Part shown: positions 45,801 to 53,784 of the stretch, in pieces
Layout of the letters: each line of letters begins with the position of its first letter
Position numbering within the stretch: position 1 is the stretch's first letter
Source: Bacteroidales bacterium
GTDB lineage: Bacteria > Bacteroidota > Bacteroidia > Bacteroidales > UBA3824
NCBI GenBank assembly: GCA_016293845.1
Contig: JAEDDH010000011.1
Coordinates: 1 to 64,000 of the forward strand
DNA length: 64,000 nt
Reading direction: 5' to 3'
Notes under the pieces: generated by a model
The model's input: only the letters and a program-made list of their open reading frames with translations
Database searches by the model: none
Told to the model about the DNA's origin: nothing
Made by a program: the position numbers and the translations under genes

Positions 45801-46910
45801 ACCTGAACCTTCGTTCATCGCCACGCTTAAAAATGTAAAGTACGCATTATTGCTTCCTGATGTATTTTGCTGATTGTTAATAATATAATCGGCAGCCGAT
45901 TTGGGCATAAACACTCCTCCTTTTTGGTATACCGCCGCCCAAATGTTGCCTTGTCGGTCTTCAAAAATATCGTGTATCTTGCAGTTGTGCAGGTCGATAT
46001 TGTCGTTGCGTAGCGATGGTGTTATCACTTTTTGGGTGTTGTTGTCGTAAAGCATTAGTCCGTATTCTTCGGAGCCTATCCAAAATAGGTGGTCGGTGCC
46101 TTGCGCCTTAGGCTGCATTATCACATTGATGCCGCCAGTAATATCGGCTGTGGCTTTGGTGGATGTAACAATATCGTCTTTTTGACTGTAACGCAGTATG
46201 CCTGAATGATTTGTGCCAATAAGAATATCACCTGTTGAGGACACTTCGGTAACGCTTGTTACTGCACTTGGCAAAATGCCATCTTGAAAATGTAATGTGC
46301 GGCGTGTGAGCGTGTTGAGGTCTACCATTATAAAATTTCCTTCCGAACTAAATGTCCAAAGGCGGTTTTTGCTGTCGATATACATTGTCCCAGGAAACGT
46401 AGTGCCAATCAGTTGGTTGATGGTGTCGGTGAGCGGTTTAAGTGGTTTAAGAGTGTTGGGGTCTAAGGCTGCAATTCCGTTTCCCGAGCAGGTTACGAGT
46501 ATTGCGCCGAGTTTTTGGCTTTTTACCACCGACGATACATAATAATTGTCGTAAACAGTGTTGTTGATATATATCGGTAGCATTTTAAAAGTGTCGGTCA
46601 TACACTCATTGAGCACAAGTCCTCGCGCTGTGCCATAAAGGATTCTTTCTCCGTCTAAAAACTCCATACATTTAACCCACGGCAATGTAGGGGCGTTGGT
46701 ATAGCGCAGAGGTTCGCGGCTGAATGTTATTCCGCCATATTTAATTGCTCCGCTTTTGCCTGTAAACCAAATGGTTCCGTGTGGATCTTGAAAAATCCTA
46801 TCGATAAGGCTGCCCGGCAATCTATATTGACTGTCGAAAAACCTCACCTGCTGTGCTTTGGTGGACAATGCCGTTAATAGTATAAGGAGCAGGAGGTATA
46901 CATTACGCAT
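42891..46910 (-). CDS. Hybrid two-component system sensor-regulator (HTCS)
   Basis: 1339 aa. A signal peptide (MRNVYLLLLILLTALSTKAQ) precedes a periplasmic two-propeller sensor (repeats such as IFQDPHGTIWFTG, SDGNLWIATYNGG), a Y_Y_Y domain and one membrane helix (WWAYLIYAVVALVILLIIK). The cytoplasmic part has a histidine kinase with H-box NLSHEIQTPLSL and ATPase motifs GSGIGLHLAKMIV, a receiver with phospho-Asp in AIITDLVMPRLNG, and a C-terminal AraC helix-turn-helix (FKLGFSSHSYFSSHFKEYYG). Such proteins sense oligosaccharides and switch on nearby SusC/D loci. The SusC/D pair 1.5 kb away, beyond the broken ATPase gene, is the natural candidate target. Confidence 0.95.
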   Translation of the reverse strand: MRNVYLLLLILLTALSTKAQQVRFFDSQYRLPGSLIDRIFQDPHGTIWFTGKSGAIKYGGITFSREPLRYTNAPTLPWVKCMEFLDGERILYGTARGLVLNECMTDTFKMLPIYINNTVYDNYYVSSVVKSQKLGAILVTCSGNGIAALDPNTLKPLKPLTDTINQLIGTTFPGTMYIDSKNRLWTFSSEGNFIMVDLNTLTRRTLHFQDGILPSAVTSVTEVSSTGDILIGTNHSGILRYSQKDDIVTSTKATADITGGINVIMQPKAQGTDHLFWIGSEEYGLMLYDNNTQKVITPSLRNDNIDLHNCKIHDIFEDRQGNIWAAVYQKGGVFMPKSAADYIINNQQNTSGSNNAYFTFLSVAMNEGSGPNLAPVTAIVGTRNGTIYAGTDGGGVIKLEQGDKKTRICTAENGLPNNSISAMTADSDGNLWIATYNGGLSIRRPDGKIENLFTNPEFQKISHITFDSTNNTIYVGTLGNGTHVLQLKNGKIESQSNISQPQWVHHIYASKRGYVMINSTIFYPNSNDITTITDLECACATEDQNGNLYLGGEDWLCHYNTETKTLTSIIEKAHKGSILSMVTDRYGNLWYSTDDRLVHYSIEEGGYETFTTMDGLPSNEFCSNSIYKSPDGGLFLGTNNGMIIFHPAEHLLKTTFNAEIYFNTLSVAGENITFGNSQGIIDAPINLASRITMKHSQNKFTIQFGINEYANQHRIRFLYRLKGFDDTWYRVRPLARILSFTNIPEGDYTLEIKAFIENNETNSVTKSIAVTVLPPWYNTWWAYLIYAVVALVILLIIKALAQNKHTLKIQREENQKKEMRLQMFTNLSHEIQTPLSLVETPLNSLIETENDKKKSAILQLMRRNVQRVTSQLNRIMDIRKIDNNKFVLKLKNADIVYFISDIVKSFDQLSLMRNIDINLNTHNFDIKFAFDPYNLDKAVFNILSNAFKFTPDGGFINIKIEKTDEPFVTIKIENSGSHIPPEECEKIFERFYQTSDNSSHEGSGIGLHLAKMIVDAHKGYIKAYNTTTGVEFAITLPFYTIDEQTETEEVKTPQHNLVLDIAQDTPADTSNNKKLKKILFIDDDSEWTGYISMALSDKFNTVVCNQPQQAINQIIAKKPDAIITDLVMPRLNGFDLCKKIRQNPQTSLLPIIVLTSKADEESRQTCVEIGVDHYLTKPVSINMLKSSITNAISTREKMAARMAADIHSAQTVIEAESPDQILLKKVVDTINKNLENTNFGVNELSAKVGISRVHLNRKLKELLDITPVNLIKSIKMRQAAILLVRNKLNVADVAFKLGFSSHSYFSSHFKEYYGISPTEFVAKYSASENQEDFEKMVRM

Positions 46911-47013
46911 TATAGGTTTAGCTTTTTTATATAAATTTTACAGATACAGATTTCAAAGTGCAATAATAAATTGTTTTTGCTGTATTTGCAAAAAATATTA
47001 ATAAAAAAATACA

Positions 47014-48168
47014 CTATATCATCAACAGAATTTTTGCCAATCCAAATCCAAAGTAAGTGCCAATGGCATAGCCAAATAGACCTACTGCTATGCCGGGACC
47101 GATTACAGCCTTGTTGTGCAATACGCTGCCCATCACCGGAGCAAATGGCGGACTGCATATTAGCGAAATACTTGTGGTGAGGGTGGTGTCGGTGTCTACG
47201 CGCATTATGGCGTTGAGCAATACGTGGAATATCAGCGTGCCAAAGGTTACTATGGTGGTGAAAATAAATATGTCGGCATCTACTTCCGACAATACTTTTA
47301 GGCTTACTTGCGATGCCACCGCCACGCTGAAAATTATGATAAAGAGTGTTCCAAGTTCAAATGTGCGTTTTATGGCGCGGACTTTTTTGTTGGTGGAGGC
47401 AATTATCGAAAGCAACGAAATTGTGAGTATAAACACCGACTGAAACGCTTCTTTGGGCACAAGCAAAGCAATTCCCGCACCAATGGCAATGATAACAATT
47501 GTGAGCAAAAGTGCACGGAAAATGTTTTTGAGATTGCTTCGAGTGAAAAGTCCGTAAAAAAGTTCGTGGTCGTGGTGTTCGATTTTGATGTCTAATTGTT
47601 CGTGGTCTTTGTTGTCTTTAAAATCGGGAAGGATAGGGCGAAGGGCTTTTTGGCCAGCGATAATTACAAAAAACAGGTAAATTGCGCTTGCCACGGTGCT
47701 GTATGCCGAAACGAGAATATATGTGGCGTCGTCTACTCCGAGGGCAATTTTTAACGATGCAAGATTGGCATTGCCGCCGGTGTATAGTCCTGTGAGCATT
47801 CCGCCAACAGAAGCGTAAGTGGTTGAATGGTCGCCTTTTCCGTAAATAAAAAATCCAATTGCCACCGCCAAAGCGCAGCCCAAAAGTCCTGCTATGGTAG
47901 ATTTGATAAATGGCGGTGCAAGCCTTGTCCACGATTTGATGTCTGCCGAAAACAGCAACAGAGGTATAGCAAACGGTATTGCCACGGTTGCCACTGTGGT
48001 TTGTAGATTGTGGGTTGCCTCGTCGTCGGGAATTATGCCTGTGAGTCCGAGTGCGCAACCAAAAATGTAGGCTATGATTATGCCTCCCACTTTGTTGAGC
48101 GTAGGACTTTTGTATGTGAGCCACATTATCAGCAGCGGCAGAAGTATGCAGGTGAGGATAACTAACAT
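47014..48168 (-). CDS. DUF819 family integral membrane protein
   Basis: 384 aa with about ten hydrophobic helices. Family features include NKVGGIIIAYIFGCALG, VAIPFAIPLLLFSADIKSW and GMLTGLYTGGNANLASLKIA, then a short polar loop (KDHEQLDIKIEHHDHE) and a second helical bundle. DUF819 (YjcL-like) proteins resemble ion/solute carriers, but no substrate is established. It is transcribed toward the HTCS gene 103 bases away and could share its transcript. Confidence 0.85.
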   Translation of the reverse strand: MLVILTCILLPLLIMWLTYKSPTLNKVGGIIIAYIFGCALGLTGIIPDDEATHNLQTTVATVAIPFAIPLLLFSADIKSWTRLAPPFIKSTIAGLLGCALAVAIGFFIYGKGDHSTTYASVGGMLTGLYTGGNANLASLKIALGVDDATYILVSAYSTVASAIYLFFVIIAGQKALRPILPDFKDNKDHEQLDIKIEHHDHELFYGLFTRSNLKNIFRALLLTIVIIAIGAGIALLVPKEAFQSVFILTISLLSIIASTNKKVRAIKRTFELGTLFIIIFSVAVASQVSLKVLSEVDADIFIFTTIVTFGTLIFHVLLNAIMRVDTDTTLTTSISLICSPPFAPVMGSVLHNKAVIGPGIAVGLFGYAIGTYFGFGLAKILLMI

Positions 48169-48255
48169 CGTAAGTAAACCTTTAAAAAAATGTGCAATAA
48201 TAAGACGTTTTTTTTGAATTTTAAAGAGAAATTTTTTGATAAAACATCCAAAATA

Positions 48256-48286
48256 TTTGTTTTTTACAAAAAATACCTTATATTTG
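48256..48286 (+). promoter_or_regulatory. Promoter of the unknown gene at 48319
   Basis: TTTG (48256-48259), a 19-base spacer and TATATTTG (48279-48286) match the Bacteroidota promoter consensus exactly. The ATG lies 32 bases downstream. Confidence 0.75.
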
Positions 48287-48318
48287 TAAGCAAATAATAA
48301 CTCTAAACATTCAACAAT

Positions 48319-48894
48319 ATGGGATTATTCGACGACCTCAGAAAAGCCTTCAACTCGCTTATCAATGCGGCCGAAAACGCGGTTAAAAACACCCCTCCGG
48401 TGCAAGGCCCAAATGCTAACGACCTTAAAAACGCTGCCGACCAATTGCGCAATTCATTTGGCGGACTTGTAAACAACACACAGTCAGCCCCCAAGCCGCA
48501 GCCCAAACCCGCGCAGCCTCAACAACATCAGCAGCCTCAGCAACCCGAGGTTCACGATGGTGGCACGTTTTGGGATTACGAAGATAATATTTCTATCACA
48601 AAGAAACTCAGCGATATACTTGCAGAAAAATTCTCGCAATACGAGGTTCGTCGCGATGTTTCGCCCACCGAAATTGGCGGCATAGGCAGGTTTATGAATT
48701 ATTCGTTTGGTATTTACCAAGGTGGCTCGCCAAAATTGTTTATAATGATTACTGGCAAAAACACTTTGTCTAACCGTCTTTACCGCTGGTCGAAAGAGCA
48801 GGCGCAGAAAGTTGGCGTTCCGTTGATAAATTTTGTGGAGCATTTCCCCAACCGTCCCGAATATGTGTCGGATCGTCTTGCTAAGTATTTGTAA
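48319..48894 (+). CDS. Protein of unknown function with a Pro/Gln linker
   Basis: 191 aa. The N-terminal 50 residues are helical and amphipathic (MGLFDDLRKAFNSLINAAEN). Residues about 58-77 are a Pro/Gln/Lys-rich linker. The C-terminal 110 residues form a compact alpha/beta region (KLSDILAEKFSQYEVRRDVS, SPKLFIMITGKN, RWSKEQAQKVGVPLINFVEH). The last part, a strand with a charged tip followed by a helix and strand, recalls small restriction-endonuclease-like folds, but I see no secure catalytic motif. No signal peptide. It is monocistronic with a consensus promoter. I do not recognise the family. Confidence 0.75.
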   Translation: MGLFDDLRKAFNSLINAAENAVKNTPPVQGPNANDLKNAADQLRNSFGGLVNNTQSAPKPQPKPAQPQQHQQPQQPEVHDGGTFWDYEDNISITKKLSDILAEKFSQYEVRRDVSPTEIGGIGRFMNYSFGIYQGGSPKLFIMITGKNTLSNRLYRWSKEQAQKVGVPLINFVEHFPNRPEYVSDRLAKYL

Positions 48895-48934
48895 ATAAAG
48901 AAATTGTCATAATATTATTAAAAAAGAGAAAAAC

Positions 48935-49053
48935 GCGGATAATATCTGCACCTGTGGCGGACAAAGCGCGGCGCAATCAAAAACACTTTGCAGGTAGTGG
49001 CGTGGCGTTCAGTCTGGTATCATAAGCAATTGCTTATTTCAAAGCATTTTTTT
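48935..49053 (+). ncRNA. Possible structured RNA upstream of the reverse transcriptase gene
   Basis: No gene fits this stretch, but helices are dense: GCGGAT/ATCTGC (48935-48949), CCTG plus CAAAG pairing with CTTTG plus CAGG (48951-48994), a perfect palindrome ATAAGCAATTGCTTAT (49022-49037), and TGCTT/AAGCA followed by seven T (49032-49053), which resembles a weak terminator. This could be a small RNA of about 120 nt. I cannot assign it to a known family. Confidence 0.35.
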
Positions 49054-49057
49054 CTCA

Positions 49058-49083
49058 CCCCGCACATCTAAGGATGTACGGGG
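49058..49083. terminator. GC-rich hairpin, terminator-like
   Basis: CCCCGCACATC and GATGTACGGGG pair with one mismatch around a four-base loop, with a T run before (49049-49054) and TTATTTT after. It could end transcription in either direction. Confidence 0.5.
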
Positions 49084-49090
49084 TTATTTT

Positions 49091-49115
49091 AAATATCGTC
49101 TTACAGACGATATTT
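49091..49115. repeat. Perfect 11-bp inverted repeat upstream of the reverse transcriptase
   Basis: AAATATCGTCT and AGACGATATTT are separated by TAC. It lies 112 bases before the reverse transcriptase ATG and may be an operator or a hairpin in a leader RNA. Confidence 0.6.
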
Positions 49116-49158
49116 CTTATGTGGTAACTAATTGATAATCAAGATTAATTTTGAAACC

Positions 49159-49229
49159 GCAACCAAAAGCGGGTATTTTACCCCACTTTTGGTTATGGTT
49201 TTTAAAAAACTGCAACCAAAAGTGGTATG
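49159..49229 (+). promoter_or_regulatory. Three copies of an AACCAAAAG-type motif ending in the reverse transcriptase start codon
   Basis: Direct copies GCAACCAAAAGCGGGTAT (from 49159) and GCAACCAAAAGTGGTATG (from 49212) are 53 bp apart. An inverted copy, CCCACTTTTGGTTAT (49182-49196), lies between them and forms a long stem with the first. The last copy includes the ATG itself, so a protein bound to DNA or mRNA there would block initiation. The 11-mer CCCACTTTTGG is shared with the ATPase operator at 9580-9590. Confidence 0.65.
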
Positions 49230-50435
49230 AATAGTTTACTAAATTCCCTCTCCGACCATTCTATTTGGCTCGAATTTTTAAAACTTCGAACCGAGGATGG
49301 GCATACCAAAAAAAAAGAACTTGCGCGGTTGAAGGCGTTTGTGGAGAATAAACTTTATGTAGATATTGCAAAAAACATTATATCAGGTAATTATGTGTTT
49401 GATTTCCCTGTAAAGACCGAAATCAACAAAAGCGGCTCCACCAAAAAGCGCATTGTCTATCGTTTTGATAGTGAGGAAACTTTGGTGCTGAAATTATTGG
49501 CGCACCTTTTATATAAATACGACAATAAGTTGAGCCCCGCCTGCTTTTCGTTTCGCAAACATCTTACCGCCAAAAATGCTTTTGACAAAATTACCGCAAT
49601 CCCCAATCTTGCTGATAAATACGTACTTAAAGTTGATATTCACAACTATTTTAATTCAATTCCTTCACAACGTCTTGTAGATGAAATCAAAAATGAGATT
49701 GACGACGACCCTCCGTTGTGTCAACTTCTTGTAAATCTTGTACTTGCTAATAAAGTATATTATTACAACGAAAACGGAGAACGTCTTTTGATTACCGAAA
49801 ATCGTGGCGCTATGGCAGGCGTGCCTGTGTCGGCTTTTTTTGCAAATATTTACTTAACCTCTATGGATGAGGCGTTTATAAACATTGGTGTGCCATATTT
49901 CCGTTATTCTGACGATATAATTGTTTTTGCCGATAATGGGGATGATTTGCAGCGTTATAAAGATTTGATTTTTAGTATTATAGATAAAAAAGGATTGACC
50001 ATAAATCCCACAAAAGTGAAAATTTCTGCACCCGGCGAGGAGTGGGAGTTTCTTGGTTTTTGTTATCGCAATGGCAATGTTGATTTGGCTTCGGCAACGT
50101 TGCACAAGATAAAATCAAAGATAAAGCGTAAGGCTAAGGCTTTGATGCGCAGCAAAATACGCAAAGGCAGAAGTTTCGACGACGTGGCTGCTGACCTTAT
50201 CGACCATTTTAACCGTAAATTCTACCGAGAGTTTTCTGACAATGATTTTACTTGGTGCCGATGGTTTTTCCCCGTAATTACCACCGCCGAAAGTCTTAAA
50301 GCAATCGACAACTATCTTGTTGAGTATGTGCGCTTTTTGCGCAGCGGACGGCATACCAAAAAGAATTTCGTGGTTGATTACACCGAAATCAAAGAATTAG
50401 GATTCAAGAGCCTTGTAAATGCATATTATGGATAA
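49227..50435 (+). CDS. Solitary reverse transcriptase
   Basis: 402 aa. RT motifs in order: KKRIVYRFDSEETLVLKLL, the first catalytic Asp in VLKVDIHNYFNS near residue 137, RGAMAGVPVSAFFANIYL (in place of the usual QGxxxSP), the catalytic YSDD in FRYSDDIIVFAD near residue 227, and the WEFLGF thumb-entry motif. The C-terminal 110 residues are basic and helical. There is no maturase, HNH nuclease or second domain, and I see no group II intron domain V/VI around it, so it is neither an ordinary intron RT nor an obvious retron. It belongs to an uncharted or defence-type RT group. It is convergent with the restriction gene 19 bases away. Confidence 0.88.
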   Translation: MNSLLNSLSDHSIWLEFLKLRTEDGHTKKKELARLKAFVENKLYVDIAKNIISGNYVFDFPVKTEINKSGSTKKRIVYRFDSEETLVLKLLAHLLYKYDNKLSPACFSFRKHLTAKNAFDKITAIPNLADKYVLKVDIHNYFNSIPSQRLVDEIKNEIDDDPPLCQLLVNLVLANKVYYYNENGERLLITENRGAMAGVPVSAFFANIYLTSMDEAFINIGVPYFRYSDDIIVFADNGDDLQRYKDLIFSIIDKKGLTINPTKVKISAPGEEWEFLGFCYRNGNVDLASATLHKIKSKIKRKAKALMRSKIRKGRSFDDVAADLIDHFNRKFYREFSDNDFTWCRWFFPVITTAESLKAIDNYLVEYVRFLRSGRHTKKNFVVDYTEIKELGFKSLVNAYYG

Positions 50436-50454
50436 TTCAATGGTGAAAAATGTT

Positions 50455-53244
50455 TTACAAAAGTTCAAACAGCCTGCCCACCATTTCGGCTTCGGTGGCG
50501 TCTTTTTTCAGTCCGTACAATCCCAAAACAATGACATCCAATTCGCGGTGAGCCTCGGCAAGGTCGGTGAACAATAGGTCGAGGTTTTCTCCGTAAAGGT
50601 CGGCAAGCGACGCACCTTGCGAGAGGTATTTTTCGCGGACGTCGAGGATTTTTTGTGCGGCGGTTTCAATTTTCAATTTTTCATTTTCAATTTTCTTAGG
50701 CCACGGAAAATTGTTGTAAACAATATCCTTGCTGTAACGGTAATCTGATTTCAACCGCCCCGCCACAACTCGCATCCACGCATTATGGACTATCGAGGTG
50801 AGAATGCCAAATTCGTAGAGAGTGGCGTTGGGGATGATATGCACGGAATCTGATGCAATCATATTTTTGTCCATAAAACCAATTGGAATGTATTTGCGTT
50901 TTTCAGACGATACACGAGGAATTAGCAAATAATTACCATCAGGAAAATTTTCTACGTGAAAACGTGTTGGTTTTGCTGCGATTTTTCTTGTTCCCTCGCT
51001 TTTGCTTGCTAAACGAAATTCCTTAACGGCTTTGATCCGTTCTAAACATTTTGGCATTTTAGATAATTCCAAATTATCGGCATCACCTAACCAAAGGCAG
51101 AAGCGTTTTTTCCCGTTAATAAATTCTTCCGAGCCATACCACGGACGGAAATATTTTGCCGAATTAGGTTCTTGTTGTATAAATTCAGCTTTTTCTGTTT
51201 CAGTGAAAAGATAATTTCCACCGTCAATAGGTTTGTTGCCGATACCCATTTCCGGCACATTGCAAATTGGTTTGTTGCGACTTTCAACAAAAACATTTTT
51301 TCCGTCAAGAAGATAGGCGTTTATATTTTTTGCTGTTTCGATTGTGCCGTCGGGATTGTAGATGCGTTTGGTTGGTAGAGACGGTGTGCACACCGTCTCT
51401 ACACCGGCAACCGAAAATCCGACAATCACACAATGCACGTGCGCCATTCCAACAGAATCGCTTTCCCAACGGAATGTGCGGTAGGCAAAATCTATCGTCA
51501 ATCCGTCTTCCATCAATGGTTTCCAAAGGTTGGCAACCTGTTCGCCTTGGCAAATTGAATTGGTGGATACAAAGGCGCAACGGATTTTGGGATTATGCTT
51601 TATATAATCAAAAGCCTTTTTGTACCAACACGTTACATAATCCATATTACCCACGTTTTTCCAATCTTTGCCAAATATGCTAACAACATCCTCTTTCTGT
51701 TCGGCGTTCATAATCCTTGCGCCCACAAACGGCGGATTACCAACAATATAATCCAAATCCGCAGGCTTGATATAATCTTCCCAGTTGATTCGTAAAGCGT
51801 TGACACAATGGATTGTATCAATATTGCATAGCGGCAATTCAGCAAAATTTTCGCCGAGGATTTGCTGCGTTTCGTGCAACATTTGGTTTTGAGCAATCCA
51901 CAGTGCAGTTTTAGCAGTGTCAACGGCAAATTCGTTGATTTCAAAACCGTGAAATTGCGATAATGATACCTTTATTGACGACGATAATCCCGCCGTATGC
52001 AATTCGTATAGAATTTTGTTTTCTAATCGGCGGAGTTCCATAAAACAGTATGTCAAGAAATTGCCCGAACCGCACGCCGGGTCGAGTATGCGTATTGAAG
52101 ACAATTCGTCTTGAAGGCTCAGCAGAGTATCGCGTTTTGTGTTGAGGTCGGGAATTTTAGTTGCGTCGCTCAGTCGGGAGCGCAATCTGTCAAGAAACAA
52201 CGGTGCAAGAGCCTTGTCGATGTTGTCGGTAGTTGTGTAATGCATACCGCCTTCGCGACGATCTTTGGACGAAAGCGTACTCTCAAACATCGCCCCGAAA
52301 ATTGCAGGGTTTATCGGGCTCCAATCAAATCCGAGCGAAAACCTTTGGGTGATATTAAAGGCGATGGTTTCTGTCAACTTCGGCAACTTGACATTGGCGG
52401 CAAAAAGTCCGCCGTTGGTATATGGAAATTCATTGAGTCTCACGTCCTCGCTGTCGCGCTCCGATGGTGGCGTGTTTAATGTCTGAAACAACAATTTCAA
52501 ATGCAGTCGGAACTCGTCGCTGTTTTGAATGAAGGCTTTGAGATAATTGCCAAACATATCTTTGCGGCTAAACACCAAAGCATCCTCGGCATAAAGGCAG
52601 AATACGAGTCTGACACAAAACACATTGATATTATGGAACAATTCGAGCGTCATCTCGTCCTTGGAGTATTGGCGGAGAATTTCATTATAGAGTTCGCCGA
52701 TTTTGAGCGCGGCGGCCTTGGAGACGGCGGTTTCGAGTGCGGTAACTGACGATTCCTTGTCCAAAAGGAATTTAAGACGGTAATAGTTTTGGGAGACGCC
52801 CTCCTCTGAGAAAGGGATTATATAAGGCGGCTCCAACGGCTTGTTGCGGTCGTGAATTTCGATTGTGCGGAAGTTGGAGCATACGATGTAACGCGCCTTT
52901 TCGTTGAGCGGCAGCCAATTGTCGTAACGATCAGCCTGTTGGAATGGCGTGAGCATATCGCCGCCCGACTGCGGCTCGGGCTTGTCGAGGTCGATGTGGC
53001 TACTTTTCTGTTCTATCAATACTTTGGTATGCGGAATATAAGCGTCGATAAATTTGGTGCTGCCCGAGGCGGGGTCTTTCACTTGTTTTTCGTAAATGAT
53101 GGTATTAGGCAAGTCGATTTGCGGGTCAAAACAGCGCAGAATTGAGTTCCAAAACTGTTGACATTGCCCCTTTTCGTATCCTTCCTTGTTGTTCCAAAAT
53201 TTGGTTTGAACAATTAATTTCTGACGTATATCCTTATCTTCCAT
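50455..53244 (-). CDS. Type IIG-like restriction-modification protein (Eco57I/MmeI-like)
   Basis: 929 aa. An N-terminal nuclease-like region contains KFIDAYIPHTKVLIEQKSSH (D...ExK, residues about 64-83). A helical spacer follows, then an N6-adenine methyltransferase with SAM motif ILDPACGSGNFLTY near residue 388 and catalytic VGNPPFVG near 502. A C-terminal target-recognition region and helical end complete it. One chain would both cut and methylate DNA. The gene looks intact. Residues about 615-624 (GVETVCTPSLP region) are encoded by a perfect 28-bp palindrome that looks like an inserted repeat. It lies 45 bases downstream of the PIN toxin gene and may share its transcript. Confidence 0.88.
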   Translation of the reverse strand: MEDKDIRQKLIVQTKFWNNKEGYEKGQCQQFWNSILRCFDPQIDLPNTIIYEKQVKDPASGSTKFIDAYIPHTKVLIEQKSSHIDLDKPEPQSGGDMLTPFQQADRYDNWLPLNEKARYIVCSNFRTIEIHDRNKPLEPPYIIPFSEEGVSQNYYRLKFLLDKESSVTALETAVSKAAALKIGELYNEILRQYSKDEMTLELFHNINVFCVRLVFCLYAEDALVFSRKDMFGNYLKAFIQNSDEFRLHLKLLFQTLNTPPSERDSEDVRLNEFPYTNGGLFAANVKLPKLTETIAFNITQRFSLGFDWSPINPAIFGAMFESTLSSKDRREGGMHYTTTDNIDKALAPLFLDRLRSRLSDATKIPDLNTKRDTLLSLQDELSSIRILDPACGSGNFLTYCFMELRRLENKILYELHTAGLSSSIKVSLSQFHGFEINEFAVDTAKTALWIAQNQMLHETQQILGENFAELPLCNIDTIHCVNALRINWEDYIKPADLDYIVGNPPFVGARIMNAEQKEDVVSIFGKDWKNVGNMDYVTCWYKKAFDYIKHNPKIRCAFVSTNSICQGEQVANLWKPLMEDGLTIDFAYRTFRWESDSVGMAHVHCVIVGFSVAGVETVCTPSLPTKRIYNPDGTIETAKNINAYLLDGKNVFVESRNKPICNVPEMGIGNKPIDGGNYLFTETEKAEFIQQEPNSAKYFRPWYGSEEFINGKKRFCLWLGDADNLELSKMPKCLERIKAVKEFRLASKSEGTRKIAAKPTRFHVENFPDGNYLLIPRVSSEKRKYIPIGFMDKNMIASDSVHIIPNATLYEFGILTSIVHNAWMRVVAGRLKSDYRYSKDIVYNNFPWPKKIENEKLKIETAAQKILDVREKYLSQGASLADLYGENLDLLFTDLAEAHRELDVIVLGLYGLKKDATEAEMVGRLFELL
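51375..51402. repeat. Perfect 28-bp palindrome inside the restriction-modification gene
   Basis: Left arm GTAGAGACGGTGTG (51375-51388) is the exact reverse complement of CACACCGTCTCTAC (51389-51402), with no loop. It keeps the frame open. The outer GTAGAGACG/CGTCTCTAC resembles dispersed palindromes seen in other bacterial genomes. Confidence 0.9.
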
Positions 53245-53289
53245 AGTGATGTGTTATTCTCCTGATTGTTTTTAAATGAGATTTTAAAC

Positions 53290-53784
53290 TTATTTTTCAA
53301 TCATATTTAGCAATTGTTCGTATAGTCTTTCGCTAATATGTCGTCCTGAATCTCTTAGAATTTCTATTGACTGTTTTATTTCTTCTTTTGTAATAATGGA
53401 ATCTTGGTATGCTATGCCTAAAATACCAATAGTTCCCATAATTTTTATTCCCATACGGGTAGCCACTTCGCGACCACGCACTTCGTCCATCAGAAGTAAA
53501 TCTGCTTTTCCGTTGTCAGAAAGGAAAATGGCTTCGCTTTCTCCCAAATCAAGCCCGGCAGAACGGCGGAGGAGCGTAACATATCCTTCGTCAATTTTAT
53601 TTACAACATATATAAAAGGTGTTTTTTTTATAATTTCCGCCTCAGCAAGGTATTTGGGATTGTCAGTAAGTTCTGCAAAAACACCTTTGGGAATCTGTAC
53701 AGAACCGAATAGTTGTTGGAGTAAATCTAAGCGATTAATGTTCAACAATGATATCAAAGGCGTTGTATCGGAAATAACTATCAT
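53290..53784 (-). CDS. PIN-like toxin of the DUF3368 family
   Basis: 164 aa. It starts with VISDTTPLISLLNINRLDLL, carrying the first acidic residue of PIN nucleases. The central LDLGESEAIFLSDNGKADLL and LLMDEVRGREVATRMG supply the further acidic residues and the DUF3368 signature. Such proteins are ribonuclease toxins paired with UPF0175 antitoxins, exactly the arrangement here: the antitoxin gene overlaps its start by four bases. The toxin gene is 45 bases upstream of the restriction-modification gene. Confidence 0.88.
   Translation of the reverse strand: MIVISDTTPLISLLNINRLDLLQQLFGSVQIPKGVFAELTDNPKYLAEAEIIKKTPFIYVVNKIDEGYVTLLRRSAGLDLGESEAIFLSDNGKADLLLMDEVRGREVATRMGIKIMGTIGILGIAYQDSIITKEEIKQSIEILRDSGRHISERLYEQLLNMIEK

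Noticed and set aside
48900..50435. Diversity-generating retroelement around the reverse transcriptase
   Set aside because: I saw no Avd-like gene and no template/variable repeat pair differing at adenines.
49117..50460. Group II intron containing the reverse transcriptase
   Set aside because: No domain V-like hairpin or intron boundary was recognised after the gene, and the protein has no maturase or HNH domain.
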